The notes under the pieces were generated by a model. It searched no databases, had not been told where the DNA came from, and was given only the letters and a program-made list of their open reading frames with translations. A program made the position numbers and the translations under genes. Of a stretch of 64,000 nucleotides of DNA, positions 43,587 to 52,307 are shown piece after piece. Each line of letters starts with the position of its first letter. Positions within the stretch are counted from its first letter, which is position 1. This DNA comes from Salipaludibacillus daqingensis (GTDB lineage Bacteria > Bacillota > Bacilli > Bacillales > Salisediminibacteriaceae). Location of the stretch: positions 124,001 to 188,000 of the forward strand of contig NZ_JARZHF010000005.1 of the NCBI RefSeq assembly GCF_029891575.1. Direction: 5' to 3'.

Positions 43587-44651
43587 TTAATTTTTTACCT
43601 TTATCGACTTTTGTTCTTTAGAAATTCCAGCGGAAGAGAACGTAGCCATTTTTTTTAAAATTTGCAACGAAGATTCTAATATCGGAAAGGCGAGAGCTGC
43701 TCCAGTTCCTTCACCTAGTCGAAGACCCAAGTCTAATATGGGTCTCGCGTGAAGCAAGTCGAGAGCTAGGCCATGCCCCTTTTCTTCAGAACGATGACTA
43801 AATATGAAATAGTCCGAAACATTTTCAGATAATTTTGTTGCCAATATCGCTGATATCGTGCAAATGAACCCATCGACTATAATAGGTGTTCGTCTTGACG
43901 CTGCTTTTAACATCGCTCCTGTCATTCCGGCAATTTCTAGTCCACCTATTTTCGATAATATATCAAGGACGTCGTTACGGTCTGGTTGACGCTCAGCTAA
44001 TGCTTGTTGAATTACTTCTCGTTTTTTTTGGAGCATTTCCTCCGTTATTCCTGTGCCTCTCCCTACGATATCCTCTAGATCGCCCTCGCTTAATAACGCA
44101 AGGATTGCACTGCTGCTCGTCGTGTTTCCAATCCCCATTTCACCTAATATCAGTGACTTAGCCCCATTGTCGATCATCTTTTCCGCGACTTCCATCCCTA
44201 CTTCCATTGCTTGTTGCGCTTCTTCTCTCGACATCGCATTCTCACGTAAAAAACTAGCCGTTCCATATTTCACTTTTTTGGCAACATACCCATCTCCATC
44301 TAAATCAGATGCAACACCAATATCTACGATCTCAAACATGGCGTTAATTTCTTTCGTCAATACGTTGATTGCCGCGCCATCGCCTAAAAAATTATAGACC
44401 ATCTGGGCTGTCACTTCTTGAGGGTAAGCCGATACGCCTTCATTTGCAATTCCATGATCTGCCGCGAACACAATCGATCCAGGTGGAGATATAGTCGGAA
44501 ACATATCTCCTGTCATTTCTGCAAGTTGAATCGCTAGTTCCTCTAACCTTCCAAGACTCCCTTTTGGTTTCGTCAAATCATTTAAATGCGCAAGTACTTC
44601 TTTCCCTACTTGTTTATCTTTCGGAGAAATTTGTTTCATTGTTTTTTCCAT
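43587..44651 (-). CDS. cobT: Nicotinate-nucleotide-dimethylbenzimidazole phosphoribosyltransferase
   Basis: Activates the lower ligand base to alpha-ribazole phosphate. The 354-residue protein has LTKPKGSLGRLEELA near 27-41, VFAADHGIANEGVSAYP near 65-81, GEMGIGNTTSSSA near 170, and the catalytic glutamate in LRLGEGTGAALAF near 315. Length is typical. Last gene of the cobO-cbiA-cobQ-cobT unit, 25 bases after cobQ. No terminator was seen between its stop and the next promoter. Confidence 0.95.
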   Translation of the reverse strand: MEKTMKQISPKDKQVGKEVLAHLNDLTKPKGSLGRLEELAIQLAEMTGDMFPTISPPGSIVFAADHGIANEGVSAYPQEVTAQMVYNFLGDGAAINVLTKEINAMFEIVDIGVASDLDGDGYVAKKVKYGTASFLRENAMSREEAQQAMEVGMEVAEKMIDNGAKSLILGEMGIGNTTSSSAILALLSEGDLEDIVGRGTGITEEMLQKKREVIQQALAERQPDRNDVLDILSKIGGLEIAGMTGAMLKAASRRTPIIVDGFICTISAILATKLSENVSDYFIFSHRSEEKGHGLALDLLHARPILDLGLRLGEGTGAALAFPILESSLQILKKMATFSSAGISKEQKSIKVKN

Positions 44652-44676
44652 CTTCTTGACCTTCTCTCTGAATAGT

Positions 44677-46191
44677 CTAGTTTTCTTGAAACGTTTGCAT
44701 TTTTTCTTCTATCCAATCCACGTTAAGATGACCTTCGACAACCGCTGCCAAATTTTGAAATGCTTCTTCTTTCAGTGCAAGAAACTCAACACGATGATCA
44801 ATTGGTGCCAATCCCTTTTCCTCGCGTAAATGGTTTAATAGCAGGCGTCTAAACTGGTCATTTTCAAAAATTCCGTGAAAGTACGTTCCGATGATGCGTT
44901 CATTCGTACTGATAAACCCATCTTCCTCACCATCGTTTACATCAATAAACGAGTCACCGTCATTATTTGAAAAATGAGACACTCCCATATGGATTTCATA
45001 ACCAGAAACAGCTATTTCTTCTCCTAAATAAGTAACCGTTCCTTTAGACAAAACCGTCCGTTTTTTCTCCGTTAACGTGGTCTGTAAATGATCAATCAAT
45101 CCCAATCCTGTTATCGACTTGACTCCGGACTCCACAGCATTCGGATCTGATATCGTGTTACCAAGCATTTGATACCCACCACATATGCCAACAACAAGAG
45201 TCCTGTTTTCCTTAACGAGTGTGAGGATCTTTTTAACTAGACCATTGCCATGAAGAAATGCCACGTCTTCTAACGTGTTTTTACTTCCAGGTAAGATAAT
45301 TAAATCTGGATTTCCTAACTGTTTTTTTGACCGGACAAACCGCACACTGCAATCCGGCTCTCTCATCAATGGATCAAGGTCCGTAAAATTAGAGATGCGT
45401 GGGTATGAGATAACGGCAATATCCAATTCCTTTTCTTCGTCCTTATAGGTTGCATACTGTTCCAACGCCAGCGAGTCTTCTGCCTCAATGTTCAAGTGAT
45501 CGATATGTGGAACGACACCTAAAACCGGTAAACCCGTATATTCTTCAAACCAATCCAGACCTGGTTCAAGTAGCTTGACGTCTCCACGAAATTTATTGAT
45601 CACTACCCCAATGACACGTTTCCGATCCTCTCGTTCGAGGAGCTGTAACGTCCCTACTAAACTAGCAAACACGCCACCTTTATCAATATCCCCAACTAAA
45701 ATAACCGGAGCATTTGCGATGTTAGCCACCCGCATATTCACCAATTCTCGGTCATTCAAATTCACTTCCGCTGGACTTCCCGCTCCTTCGATAACAATTC
45801 GCTCATAATTTTCTGCAAGGGTCTCATAACTTTCCGTGATTAATTTAAGCCCTTCATCGTAAAAATCCTGACGGTACTCTCCAGCCTTCATATTTTTGTA
45901 TGGTATACCATGAACAACAATTTGCGACTGAAACTCCCCTGTTGGTTTAATCAACACTGGATTCATATCCGTCGTTGCAACAACTCCTGCTGCTTCTGCT
46001 TGAACACCTTGAGCACGACCAATTTCCTTTCCATCCACCGTAATATAGGAATTCAACGCCATATTCTGGGACTTAAATGGCGCCGTTTTATACCCCTTTT
46101 CTGAAAAAATCCGACATAATGCTGTGCAAATAATGCTTTTCCCTGCATCGGAATGAGTTCCTTGAATCATTATTGGCAACCCTTTAGTCAT
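44677..46191 (-). CDS. cobQ: Cobyric acid synthase
   Basis: Amidates four carboxylates of adenosylcobyrinic a,c-diamide using glutamine and ATP. A DethiobiotinSynthetase-like ATPase domain opens the protein (GTHSDAGKSIICTAL, P-loop near 11-18; ALNSYITVDGKEIGRAQ). A class I glutamine amidotransferase domain follows, with the nucleophilic cysteine in VVGICGGYQML near 335 and histidine in YFHGIFEND near 435. The 504-residue length is normal. Overlaps cbiA by eight bases. CobQ needs a corrin ring precursor, so ring synthesis or supply must exist elsewhere. Confidence 0.95.
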   Translation of the reverse strand: MTKGLPIMIQGTHSDAGKSIICTALCRIFSEKGYKTAPFKSQNMALNSYITVDGKEIGRAQGVQAEAAGVVATTDMNPVLIKPTGEFQSQIVVHGIPYKNMKAGEYRQDFYDEGLKLITESYETLAENYERIVIEGAGSPAEVNLNDRELVNMRVANIANAPVILVGDIDKGGVFASLVGTLQLLEREDRKRVIGVVINKFRGDVKLLEPGLDWFEEYTGLPVLGVVPHIDHLNIEAEDSLALEQYATYKDEEKELDIAVISYPRISNFTDLDPLMREPDCSVRFVRSKKQLGNPDLIILPGSKNTLEDVAFLHGNGLVKKILTLVKENRTLVVGICGGYQMLGNTISDPNAVESGVKSITGLGLIDHLQTTLTEKKRTVLSKGTVTYLGEEIAVSGYEIHMGVSHFSNNDGDSFIDVNDGEEDGFISTNERIIGTYFHGIFENDQFRRLLLNHLREEKGLAPIDHRVEFLALKEEAFQNLAAVVEGHLNVDWIEEKMQTFQEN

Positions 46192-47581
46192 CGTTTTTCC
46201 ACTCCAAACATCGATGAATCCAGGACTCTGCTAATGAAGGGTTGGAAGCAAAGTGAAGATGAGTGTAACCAGCAACTAGATTATTTGTAACAACACCTTC
46301 TTTAGTAAAACCATGCCTACCTTCTGTTTCAAAAGCTGCATTCATTGACTCTCTTGCTTCGTAAGTAGAGTAATGAAATTCATGCCCTCTTACTTTTTCA
46401 CCATTGTTGAGTAAAAAGTTTCCCTTTAATCCGCTCACTTCTCGGTAGCCAAGTGCTGCTAATCGATCCGTCATGGAAATAACACCAGGGAGTAGACCTA
46501 CCATAGGGTACGTTAGCTTGTCCGATGTCACCATTGATTCACATAGATACATAAAACCACCGCACTCAGCAAACGTTGGCATTCCTCTCTCTATTGCATG
46601 TTTAATGGAGTTCTTCACATCGATAAACGACGATAACTTTTCGGCGTACTCTTCTGGAAATCCTCCGCCAATGTATAATCCATGGACGCCTGTTGGAAGC
46701 GTTTCCCCTAAAAGTGGTGAAAAATAAACAAGCTCTGCCCCATAAGCTTCCAATAATTCTAGATTTTCTTCGTAATAGAAGTTAAAAGCTTCGTCCCTTG
46801 CGATCGCTAGCTTTACAACAGGGGTATTTTGACGACGTGTAAACAGGTCCGATTGCTGTTCAACAGCTGGAGAAGTTTGCGAGATATCATAAATCTGATC
46901 AAGATCAACTGTTTGCGAAACAACCTTGCCTATTTCGTCAAAAAATGGCGTTAATTCCCCTCTTTCCACAGATGGAATCAATCCTAAATGTCGTTCTGGC
47001 ATCGTCAGATTTGTGTCTTTCGTTAAATAACCGACAACTGGGATCTGACACTCCTGTTCAATCGCTTTTTTCACAAGGAAGTAGTGTCCTTCACTCCCAA
47101 CTTGATTGGCGATAACTCCAACGATATTCACGTTTTCATTGAATAATTGAAACCCCTTCACAATCGCCGCTGCGCTTCGAGCCATCGCATTACACTGGAC
47201 AACAAGCAAAACAGGGCTATCTGTCATCACACTAATGTCAGCTGTGCTCCCTTCATCAGACGTTGGATCTTTCCCATCGTAAAGACCCATGACCCCTTCG
47301 ATGATGGATATATCTGCTCCAATGCTTCCTTTATGCAACACTTCTTTTAGCGTTTGTTCTTTTAGCATCCAACTGTCTAAGTTACGAGATTTCCTTCCAG
47401 AAACAGCCGTGTGATAGGATGGATCGATATAGTCGGGACCACATTTAAATCCTTGTACGATCAAGCCCTTTTGTTTCAAAGCCGACATGATACCAATCGT
47501 TAAGGTCGTTTTCCCAACACCACTGCTTGTTCCAGCAATGACTAACCGTCTGCTTTTCTCGTTTGCGGTTTCCATATTCAT
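46184..47581 (-). CDS. cbiA: Cobyrinate a,c-diamide synthase
   Basis: Amidates the a and c side chains of cobyrinic acid. N-terminal ATPase with GTSSGVGKTTLTIG near 16-30, then GPDYIDPSYHTAVSGR and EGVMGLYDG. C-terminal glutamine amidotransferase domain with IGGGFPEEYAEKLS, the cysteine in TFAECGGFMYL near 337, and a histidine-containing HEFHYS. 465 residues, standard size. The last base of cobO and the first of cbiA overlap (TAATG). Confidence 0.95.
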   Translation of the reverse strand: MNMETANEKSRRLVIAGTSSGVGKTTLTIGIMSALKQKGLIVQGFKCGPDYIDPSYHTAVSGRKSRNLDSWMLKEQTLKEVLHKGSIGADISIIEGVMGLYDGKDPTSDEGSTADISVMTDSPVLLVVQCNAMARSAAAIVKGFQLFNENVNIVGVIANQVGSEGHYFLVKKAIEQECQIPVVGYLTKDTNLTMPERHLGLIPSVERGELTPFFDEIGKVVSQTVDLDQIYDISQTSPAVEQQSDLFTRRQNTPVVKLAIARDEAFNFYYEENLELLEAYGAELVYFSPLLGETLPTGVHGLYIGGGFPEEYAEKLSSFIDVKNSIKHAIERGMPTFAECGGFMYLCESMVTSDKLTYPMVGLLPGVISMTDRLAALGYREVSGLKGNFLLNNGEKVRGHEFHYSTYEARESMNAAFETEGRHGFTKEGVVTNNLVAGYTHLHFASNPSLAESWIHRCLEWKNDD

Positions 47582-48126
47582 TAATATTCGATTCCTTTAA
47601 TTGCTGGAATCCCCTCATCATAATAGTGTTTCTCTGCTTCAACGACGGAAACGAGGTCTGCAAGGTCCTTAATTTTTGGATGAGCATCCCTACCAGTTAA
47701 CAGAAGATGGACGTGTTTTGGTCTATTTTTTATTACTTCTAACACATCTTCAAGTGGTAACACATCATCGATTGGAAACGTCTCAATGGCCAAAGCATTA
47801 TTGATTTCATCTAAAATGATGACATCAAACTCTCCACTCATGATCGCTTCTTTCGCAATAGGCCATCCATTGGCAAGGGCCTCTCTATGTTCTGCTGGTG
47901 TTTTTGTCCACGTAAAACCTCTTCCTAGTTGAAGCATCTCGATTCCAAGTTTTTTAAGCGCAATTTGCTCGCCGTACGTTCGTTCTGGTGATTTGATAAA
48001 CTGAAAAATTTTCACGTTAAAATCATGTCCTGCGGCGCGAAGAGCTACCCCTAATGATGAAGTGGTTTTCCCTTTTCCATTTCCTGTGTGCACGAGCGTC
48101 ATGCCTCGCTGTTTCTTTTCACCCAT
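47581..48126 (-). CDS. cobO: Cob(I)yrinic acid a,c-diamide adenosyltransferase (CobA/CobO type)
   Basis: Transfers the adenosyl group from ATP to cob(I)alamin-type corrinoids. A 181-residue P-loop protein: GNGKGKTTSSLGVALRA at 17-33 binds ATP in the unusual CobA manner; VIILDEINNAL near 105 and LLLTGRDAHPKIKDLADL near 140 are family marks. It is not the PduO type. First gene of its unit, placed behind the second cobalamin riboswitch; the start follows AGGAGGACGG. Confidence 0.94.
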   Translation of the reverse strand: MGEKKQRGMTLVHTGNGKGKTTSSLGVALRAAGHDFNVKIFQFIKSPERTYGEQIALKKLGIEMLQLGRGFTWTKTPAEHREALANGWPIAKEAIMSGEFDVIILDEINNALAIETFPIDDVLPLEDVLEVIKNRPKHVHLLLTGRDAHPKIKDLADLVSVVEAEKHYYDEGIPAIKGIEY

Positions 48127-48156
48127 CTTGGCCGTCCTCCTTTTATTCGTTCCAAA

Positions 48157-48493
48157 TAAAAAACGCTTCCCCTAAGGAAAGCGTTACATACGTATACCTA
48201 TACATATTTCAGCGAAATATAGTAAGGTAACTGTTGTTTTTATAGCAACAGTTCGCACGTTCACGTCCTTTTCCTCGAAGGATGATGAAGCAACAAATAA
48301 GGCAGGTCTCCTGACTTACGTCTCAAAGGTTTTGTTGACTCCTTCCCGTGTTTCCACAGTGGTTATCATCAACATTCCTAAACGTTTACAGTGGCGGGAC
48401 CGTACTGGAATTTCACCAGTTTCCCTTTTAACCTTTTCCGAATGATCACTAGAAAAAGGAACCTATTTGTAACTATGTCATTGTCTTTTATTT
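48157..48493 (-). promoter_or_regulatory. Cobalamin riboswitch controlling cobO-cbiA-cobQ-cobT
   Basis: A second class-II-like cobalamin aptamer at about 48298-48460 with the B12 box (CCCGCCACTGTAAACG, near 48386-48400) and conserved AGGAGACCTGCC (48301-48311). A terminator (AACGCTTTCC... GGAAGCGTT, 48162-48185, then Ts) sits 36 bases before the cobO ATG. The terminator is nearly the same sequence as in the other riboswitch, while the antiterminator complement (AGGAA/TTCCT) is weaker. Confidence 0.95.
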
Positions 48494-48499
48494 GTACAC

Positions 48500-48528
48500 A
48501 GTATAATGGAGCGTCAGTGGAAAGTAAA
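48500..48528 (-). promoter_or_regulatory. Sigma-A promoter of the cobO operon
   Basis: On the minus strand: TTTACT (48528-48523), 17-base spacer, TATACT (48505-48500), directly before the riboswitch leader. Confidence 0.6.
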
Positions 48529-48599
48529 CGGACAATTTAGTCATTTCATTCTAAAAGATGATTTTCATTCATGTGTGCACAAAAATATAACGAATGCAA

Positions 48600-48656
48600 T
48601 TGTATTTTTCATCTAATTTAGATATGATTATCAAAGTAACTGGAAAATCGTTTGCA
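48600..48656 (+). promoter_or_regulatory. Promoter with LacI/CcpA-type operator for the alpha-glucosidase gene
   Basis: -35 TTGTAT (48600-48605), 17-base spacer, -10 TATGAT (48623-48628). Downstream of the start point, GAAAATCGTTTGCA (48643-48656) has the AANCGNTT core of LacI-family and cre sites but departs from the cre consensus at three positions. Repression by a MalR-like regulator or CcpA is plausible. Confidence 0.5.
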
Positions 48657-48714
48657 CAACTTGTTCGTGCATGATAAATAAAAAGAGATATATTGGAATA
48701 ATGAGGTGGAGAAC

Positions 48715-50388
48715 ATGGAAAGAACGTGGTGGAAAGAAGCAGTTGGGTACCAAGTGTATCCTCGAAGTTTTCAAGACAGTAATGGGGATGGGTTTGGTGA
48801 CCTTCCTGGAATGATTCAGCGTCTCGACTATTTGAAAGACTTAGGCGTTGATTTTATCTGGATATGTCCGATGTATAAGTCTCCATTGGATGACAATGGT
48901 TATGATATTTCTGATTATCAAGACATTTTAGAAGACTTCGGCACGATGGCCGACTTTAATCAACTCCTTGACGAAGTTCATAAACGAGGAATGCGATTGA
49001 TTATTGATTTAGTATTAAACCATACGAGTGACGAGCACCCTTGGTTCATTGAGTCTCGCTCAAATAAAGACAATCCAAAGAGAGATTGGTATATTTGGCG
49101 TGATGGGAAAAAAGGCCAAGAGCCCAATAACTGGGAAAGTATTTTCGGTGGTTCCGCGTGGGAATATGATGAAAAAACAAAGCAATATTTTCTTCACGTT
49201 TTCTCCCAACGCCAGCCTGATTTGAACTGGGAAAATCCAGAAGTAAGAAGCGCATTGTATGACATGGTTAATTGGTGGCTTGATAAAGGCGTAGACGGCT
49301 TTCGAATTGATGCTATTAGTCATATTAAGAAACGTCCAGAATTCCCAGACTTACCGAACCCAGATGAAAAGAAATATGTTCCTTCTTTCGACATGCACAT
49401 GAATCAAGAAGGCATACACGATTATTTACAAGAATATAAAGAGGAAACATATGCAAAATATCCAAATACGATGACCGTCGGTGAAGCCAATGGGGTTAGC
49501 GTTGATGAAGCGCACTTATGGGTTGGTGAAGAAGGCAAAATGGATATGGTGTTTCAATTTGAACATTTGGACTTGTGGGACTATGAAGTTGGTGGCGGTC
49601 TAGATGTTGTTGAGCTGAAAAAAGTGTTAACCCGTTGGCAAAAAGGGTTAGAGCATGATGGCTGGAATGCATTATTTATTGAAAACCATGATAAAGCTCG
49701 TGTTGTATCCACGTGGGGCGACGACAAGAAATATTGGCGCGAAAGTACAACGGCGCTTGGTGCAATGTACTTCCTTATGAAAGGGACACCTTACATTTAT
49801 CAAGGTCAAGAGATCGGCATGACGAATATTTATTTCGACGACATTGATGAGTACAACGACGTTGCTGCGAAGAATATGTATCGTGAGCAAACTGCGGCAG
49901 GTGTTTCTCCGAAAGAAATTATTGATGTTTTAGCGCACACGTCTAGAGATAATAGCCGTACACCGATGCAATGGACAGATGAGACGAACGCCGGTTTCAC
50001 TACTGGTAAGCCATGGCTTAAAGTGAATCCAAATTATAAGGAAATCAATGTTGAGAAGCAGTTGGAAGATAACAATTCTATCCTTCATTTTTATAAAAAG
50101 ATGATTCAGCTGAAAAAGAACCACGACATTTTCACGTATGGAAGCTACGACTTATTGTTAGCGGATGATGAGCAAATTTTCTCTTATAAACGTGAACTTA
50201 ATGGAGAAATAGCCGTTATTATCACAAACTTAACATCTGAAAATGCCAAGTGGGTAGCAGAAGACGATTCCCAACCCCTTTCAAGTGAACAACTTGCATT
50301 AGCAAACTTGAACACAGACGCTCACTCGGCATCAACGACAATTTCTTTAAAACCATATGAAGCGAGAGTTTATTTAGTTAAAAAATAA
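48715..50388 (+). CDS. Alpha-glucosidase, GH13 oligo-1,6-glucosidase/MalL group
   Basis: Cytoplasmic exo-glucosidase of 557 residues, no signal peptide. The GH13 barrel holds D199 (nucleophile, GFRIDAISH), E257 (acid/base, VGEANG) and D326 (ENHDKAR); QPDLNWENPEVR at 168 is typical of subfamily 31. Residue 200, which steers alpha-1,6 (Val) versus alpha-1,4 (Thr) preference in studied relatives, is Ala here, so the linkage preferred is open (isomaltose, maltose, sucrose or trehalose-type). The ATG at 48715 follows GAGGTGGAG. Monocistronic with its own promoter, operator and terminator. Confidence 0.92.
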   Translation: MERTWWKEAVGYQVYPRSFQDSNGDGFGDLPGMIQRLDYLKDLGVDFIWICPMYKSPLDDNGYDISDYQDILEDFGTMADFNQLLDEVHKRGMRLIIDLVLNHTSDEHPWFIESRSNKDNPKRDWYIWRDGKKGQEPNNWESIFGGSAWEYDEKTKQYFLHVFSQRQPDLNWENPEVRSALYDMVNWWLDKGVDGFRIDAISHIKKRPEFPDLPNPDEKKYVPSFDMHMNQEGIHDYLQEYKEETYAKYPNTMTVGEANGVSVDEAHLWVGEEGKMDMVFQFEHLDLWDYEVGGGLDVVELKKVLTRWQKGLEHDGWNALFIENHDKARVVSTWGDDKKYWRESTTALGAMYFLMKGTPYIYQGQEIGMTNIYFDDIDEYNDVAAKNMYREQTAAGVSPKEIIDVLAHTSRDNSRTPMQWTDETNAGFTTGKPWLKVNPNYKEINVEKQLEDNNSILHFYKKMIQLKKNHDIFTYGSYDLLLADDEQIFSYKRELNGEIAVIITNLTSENAKWVAEDDSQPLSSEQLALANLNTDAHSASTTISLKPYEARVYLVKK

Positions 50389-50396
50389 GTGTTTTA

Positions 50397-50446
50397 AGAG
50401 CAAACCCGGAGCGGATGATGATTTTCCGCTCGAGTTTGCTCTTTTT
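50397..50446 (+). terminator. Rho-independent terminator of the alpha-glucosidase gene
   Basis: A long stem: AGAGCAAAC and the following CGGAGCGG pair with CCGCTCG and GTTTGCTCT, with a small internal bulge, followed by six Ts. Starts nine bases after the stop. Confidence 0.88.
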
Positions 50447-50490
50447 TGGTTGGTTTCAAATTTTGAAAATGCATGTTTTTCTGCGGAAGT

Positions 50491-50602
50491 GCATTATAGA
50501 ATCGGGGGAATGCATTATAAATTTGCGGAAGTGCATTATAGAATCACGAAAGTGCATTATAGATCTGAGGAAGTGCATTATAGAATCACGAAATTGCATT
50601 AT
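50491..50602 (+). repeat. 21-bp tandem repeat array, locus 1
   Basis: GCATTATA recurs at 50491, 50512, 50533, 50554 and 50575, then a degenerate copy at 50596, each 21 bases apart; a partial copy precedes at 50471. The shared unit is GCATTATAGAATC plus a purine-rich stretch ending GAAGT. Since 21 is a multiple of three, all six frames stay open and give seven-residue repeats (for example CIIESRK), but no frame has a start with a ribosome-binding site. It begins after the terminator of the alpha-glucosidase gene. The rest of the gap up to 50730 shows nothing recognisable. Confidence 0.92.
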
Positions 50603-50732
50603 GACAATTTTCGACACACGACACACTCGCGACATGCCCAACACCGAACGCCACCCATCTCACTGGTGCCCTCGAAAACATTCACAAATACTCTACTTAC
50701 ACATCTTTTTCTCAAAAAAATCACTTATTCCA

Positions 50733-50788
50733 TTGATTATATGACACCCTTGTCATATAATCAAAGTAACGATATGACAACCTTGTCA
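50733..50788 (+). promoter_or_regulatory. Promoter and two operators of the tetR-ABC operon
   Basis: -35 TTGATT (50733-50738), 17-base spacer, -10 TATAAT (50756-50761). A perfect palindrome with 11-base arms ATTATATGACA (50736-50746) and TGTCATATAAT (50751-50761) covers the whole core promoter. A second, shorter copy TGACA-ACCT-TGTCA lies at 50775-50788. Their centres are 33 bases apart, three helical turns. This is the classic layout of an autoregulated TetR repressor. Confidence 0.85.
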
Positions 50789-50823
50789 CAATTACAAAAA
50801 AGCATCTCGAGAGGAGTGAATTT

Positions 50824-51450
50824 ATGCCGACCCCAACGTTTTTTAACTTACCCAAACAGAAAAGTCAACGCATCATAGACGTTGCTATTGATGAATTTGC
50901 TTCCGCTCATTTTAATGATGTGAGCATTAATCAGCTAATTAAACGAGCTGAAATATCAAGAGGGAGCTTTTATCAATATTTTGAAAACCTTGAGGACCTC
51001 TATTGTCACATTACAGAACAAATTGCACATGAAAAATTGTCGTACTTGCATGCATACCTTGAAAAAAAAGATGCGTCTTTTTTTGAACGGCTGAAAGGGT
51101 TATATTCCACTGGACTAACGTTTGCCATGACGCATCCAAAATATGCACAAATAGGGAACCTTTTATTCAAAGGAGACCCTGTATTTAAGCAAAAGATCTT
51201 TGGGGAGCAAGAGCAGCAATCAAAACAATTTTTCATCGATCTCTTGCAATCAGCACAAAACAAAGGGGAAATTCGCTCTGATATAAATATTCAAACAGCT
51301 GCCTTTTTGTTTTACCAAATGAATCTATCCATTAGTGACTATTATCTAACAGGAACAACATGGTTTGAGAGCCCAGAAGAATATTTGATTGCTGTTGATG
51401 AGATGATCAATATTTTCAAACGAGGTGTAGAAACTAAAAAGGGGGAATAA
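50824..51450 (+). CDS. TetR-family transcriptional regulator
   Basis: A 208-residue repressor. The N-terminal helix-turn-helix (about 12-58) has the TetR pattern: IIDVAIDEFASAHFNDVSIN, then QLIKRAEISRGSFYQYFENLEDLY. The C-terminal region is all-helical and variable, expected to bind an effector. It heads an operon with an ABC exporter, two bases before the ATPase gene, and two palindromes overlap and follow the promoter, so it most likely represses itself and the exporter and is released by a transported compound. The start follows GAGAGGAGTG. Confidence 0.92.
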   Translation: MPTPTFFNLPKQKSQRIIDVAIDEFASAHFNDVSINQLIKRAEISRGSFYQYFENLEDLYCHITEQIAHEKLSYLHAYLEKKDASFFERLKGLYSTGLTFAMTHPKYAQIGNLLFKGDPVFKQKIFGEQEQQSKQFFIDLLQSAQNKGEIRSDINIQTAAFLFYQMNLSISDYYLTGTTWFESPEEYLIAVDEMINIFKRGVETKKGE

Positions 51451-51452
51451 AA

Positions 51453-52307
51453 ATGTTTCAAGTGGAGCAACTATCTTACACGTATCCAAATGGGAATGAG
51501 CAAACGCTAAAGGATGTGAACTTCCACGTTAATAAAGGAGAAATCTTCGGTTTGCTTGGTCCAAGTGGTGTTGGAAAAAGTACGACGCAAAAGGTTCTAA
51601 CCAAGCTTATTCAAAATTATAAAGGTGCCGTTCTTTACAAAGGTAAAGATTTGACTCAATACGGTAAAGATTATTTTGAAGACATAGGTGTAGGCTTTGA
51701 AATGCCTGTCCATTTTTCTAAATTAACAGCGGAGGAGAACATTTCTTTTTTCAAAAAATTATACAAAAATCCCGCTGATACGGATGCCCTCTTGAAACGA
51801 GTAGGTCTTTACGACGATCGCAAAAAGAAAGTCAGTGAGTTTTCGAAAGGCATGAAAGTACGACTCAATTTCGTGAGAGCGATGATCAATCAACCTACCA
51901 TGTTATTTCTAGATGAACCGACAAATGGGCTCGATCCAGTCAATTCAAGAATTATTAAAAATATGATGAAAGAATACCGTAATCAAGGCGGAACGATTCT
52001 TTTAACAACTCACTTGATGAATGACGTGGATGAACTGTGTGACCGCGTTGCGTTCATGGCAAACGGAACGATTGCGGAAATCGATTCACCGAAAAATTTA
52101 AAACAAAAGGGTAGTGCTCGCACAGTCATCGTTGAATATATGAGTGGGAATAAACAAAAAACAGATGTTTTTAACCTAGATACGATTGGGACAGACGACG
52201 CCTTTCTTTCTATTATCCAACAGCATAAGCTCTTAACAATGCACAGCCAAGAAACCACTCTGGAGGATATTTTCATTCAAATGACAGGAGTGAAAATCGA
52301 TGACTAA
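51453..52307 (+). CDS. ABC exporter ATPase subunit
   Basis: A 284-residue ATPase of the drug/antibiotic-exporter type. Walker A GPSGVGKST (about 36-44), signature FSKGMKVRLNFVRAM (SKG in place of SGG, common in this group), Walker B MLFLDEPTNGLDPVN near 155, and H-loop TTHLMNDVDELCDRV. A C-terminal domain of about 65 residues follows. It forms a complex with the next two membrane genes. Stop and start overlap with the first permease by eight bases. Confidence 0.9.
   Translation: MFQVEQLSYTYPNGNEQTLKDVNFHVNKGEIFGLLGPSGVGKSTTQKVLTKLIQNYKGAVLYKGKDLTQYGKDYFEDIGVGFEMPVHFSKLTAEENISFFKKLYKNPADTDALLKRVGLYDDRKKKVSEFSKGMKVRLNFVRAMINQPTMLFLDEPTNGLDPVNSRIIKNMMKEYRNQGGTILLTTHLMNDVDELCDRVAFMANGTIAEIDSPKNLKQKGSARTVIVEYMSGNKQKTDVFNLDTIGTDDAFLSIIQQHKLLTMHSQETTLEDIFIQMTGVKIDD

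Noticed and set aside
50491-50602. Possible CRISPR array
   Set aside because: Units are 21 bp in direct contact with no separate repeat and spacer parts, and no cas genes lie anywhere in the window.
50415-50878. Two overlapping frames with seven-residue repeats after the alpha-glucosidase gene
   Set aside because: They are the 21-bp array read in two frames, begin inside or next to the terminator, and overlap the tetR promoter and start.
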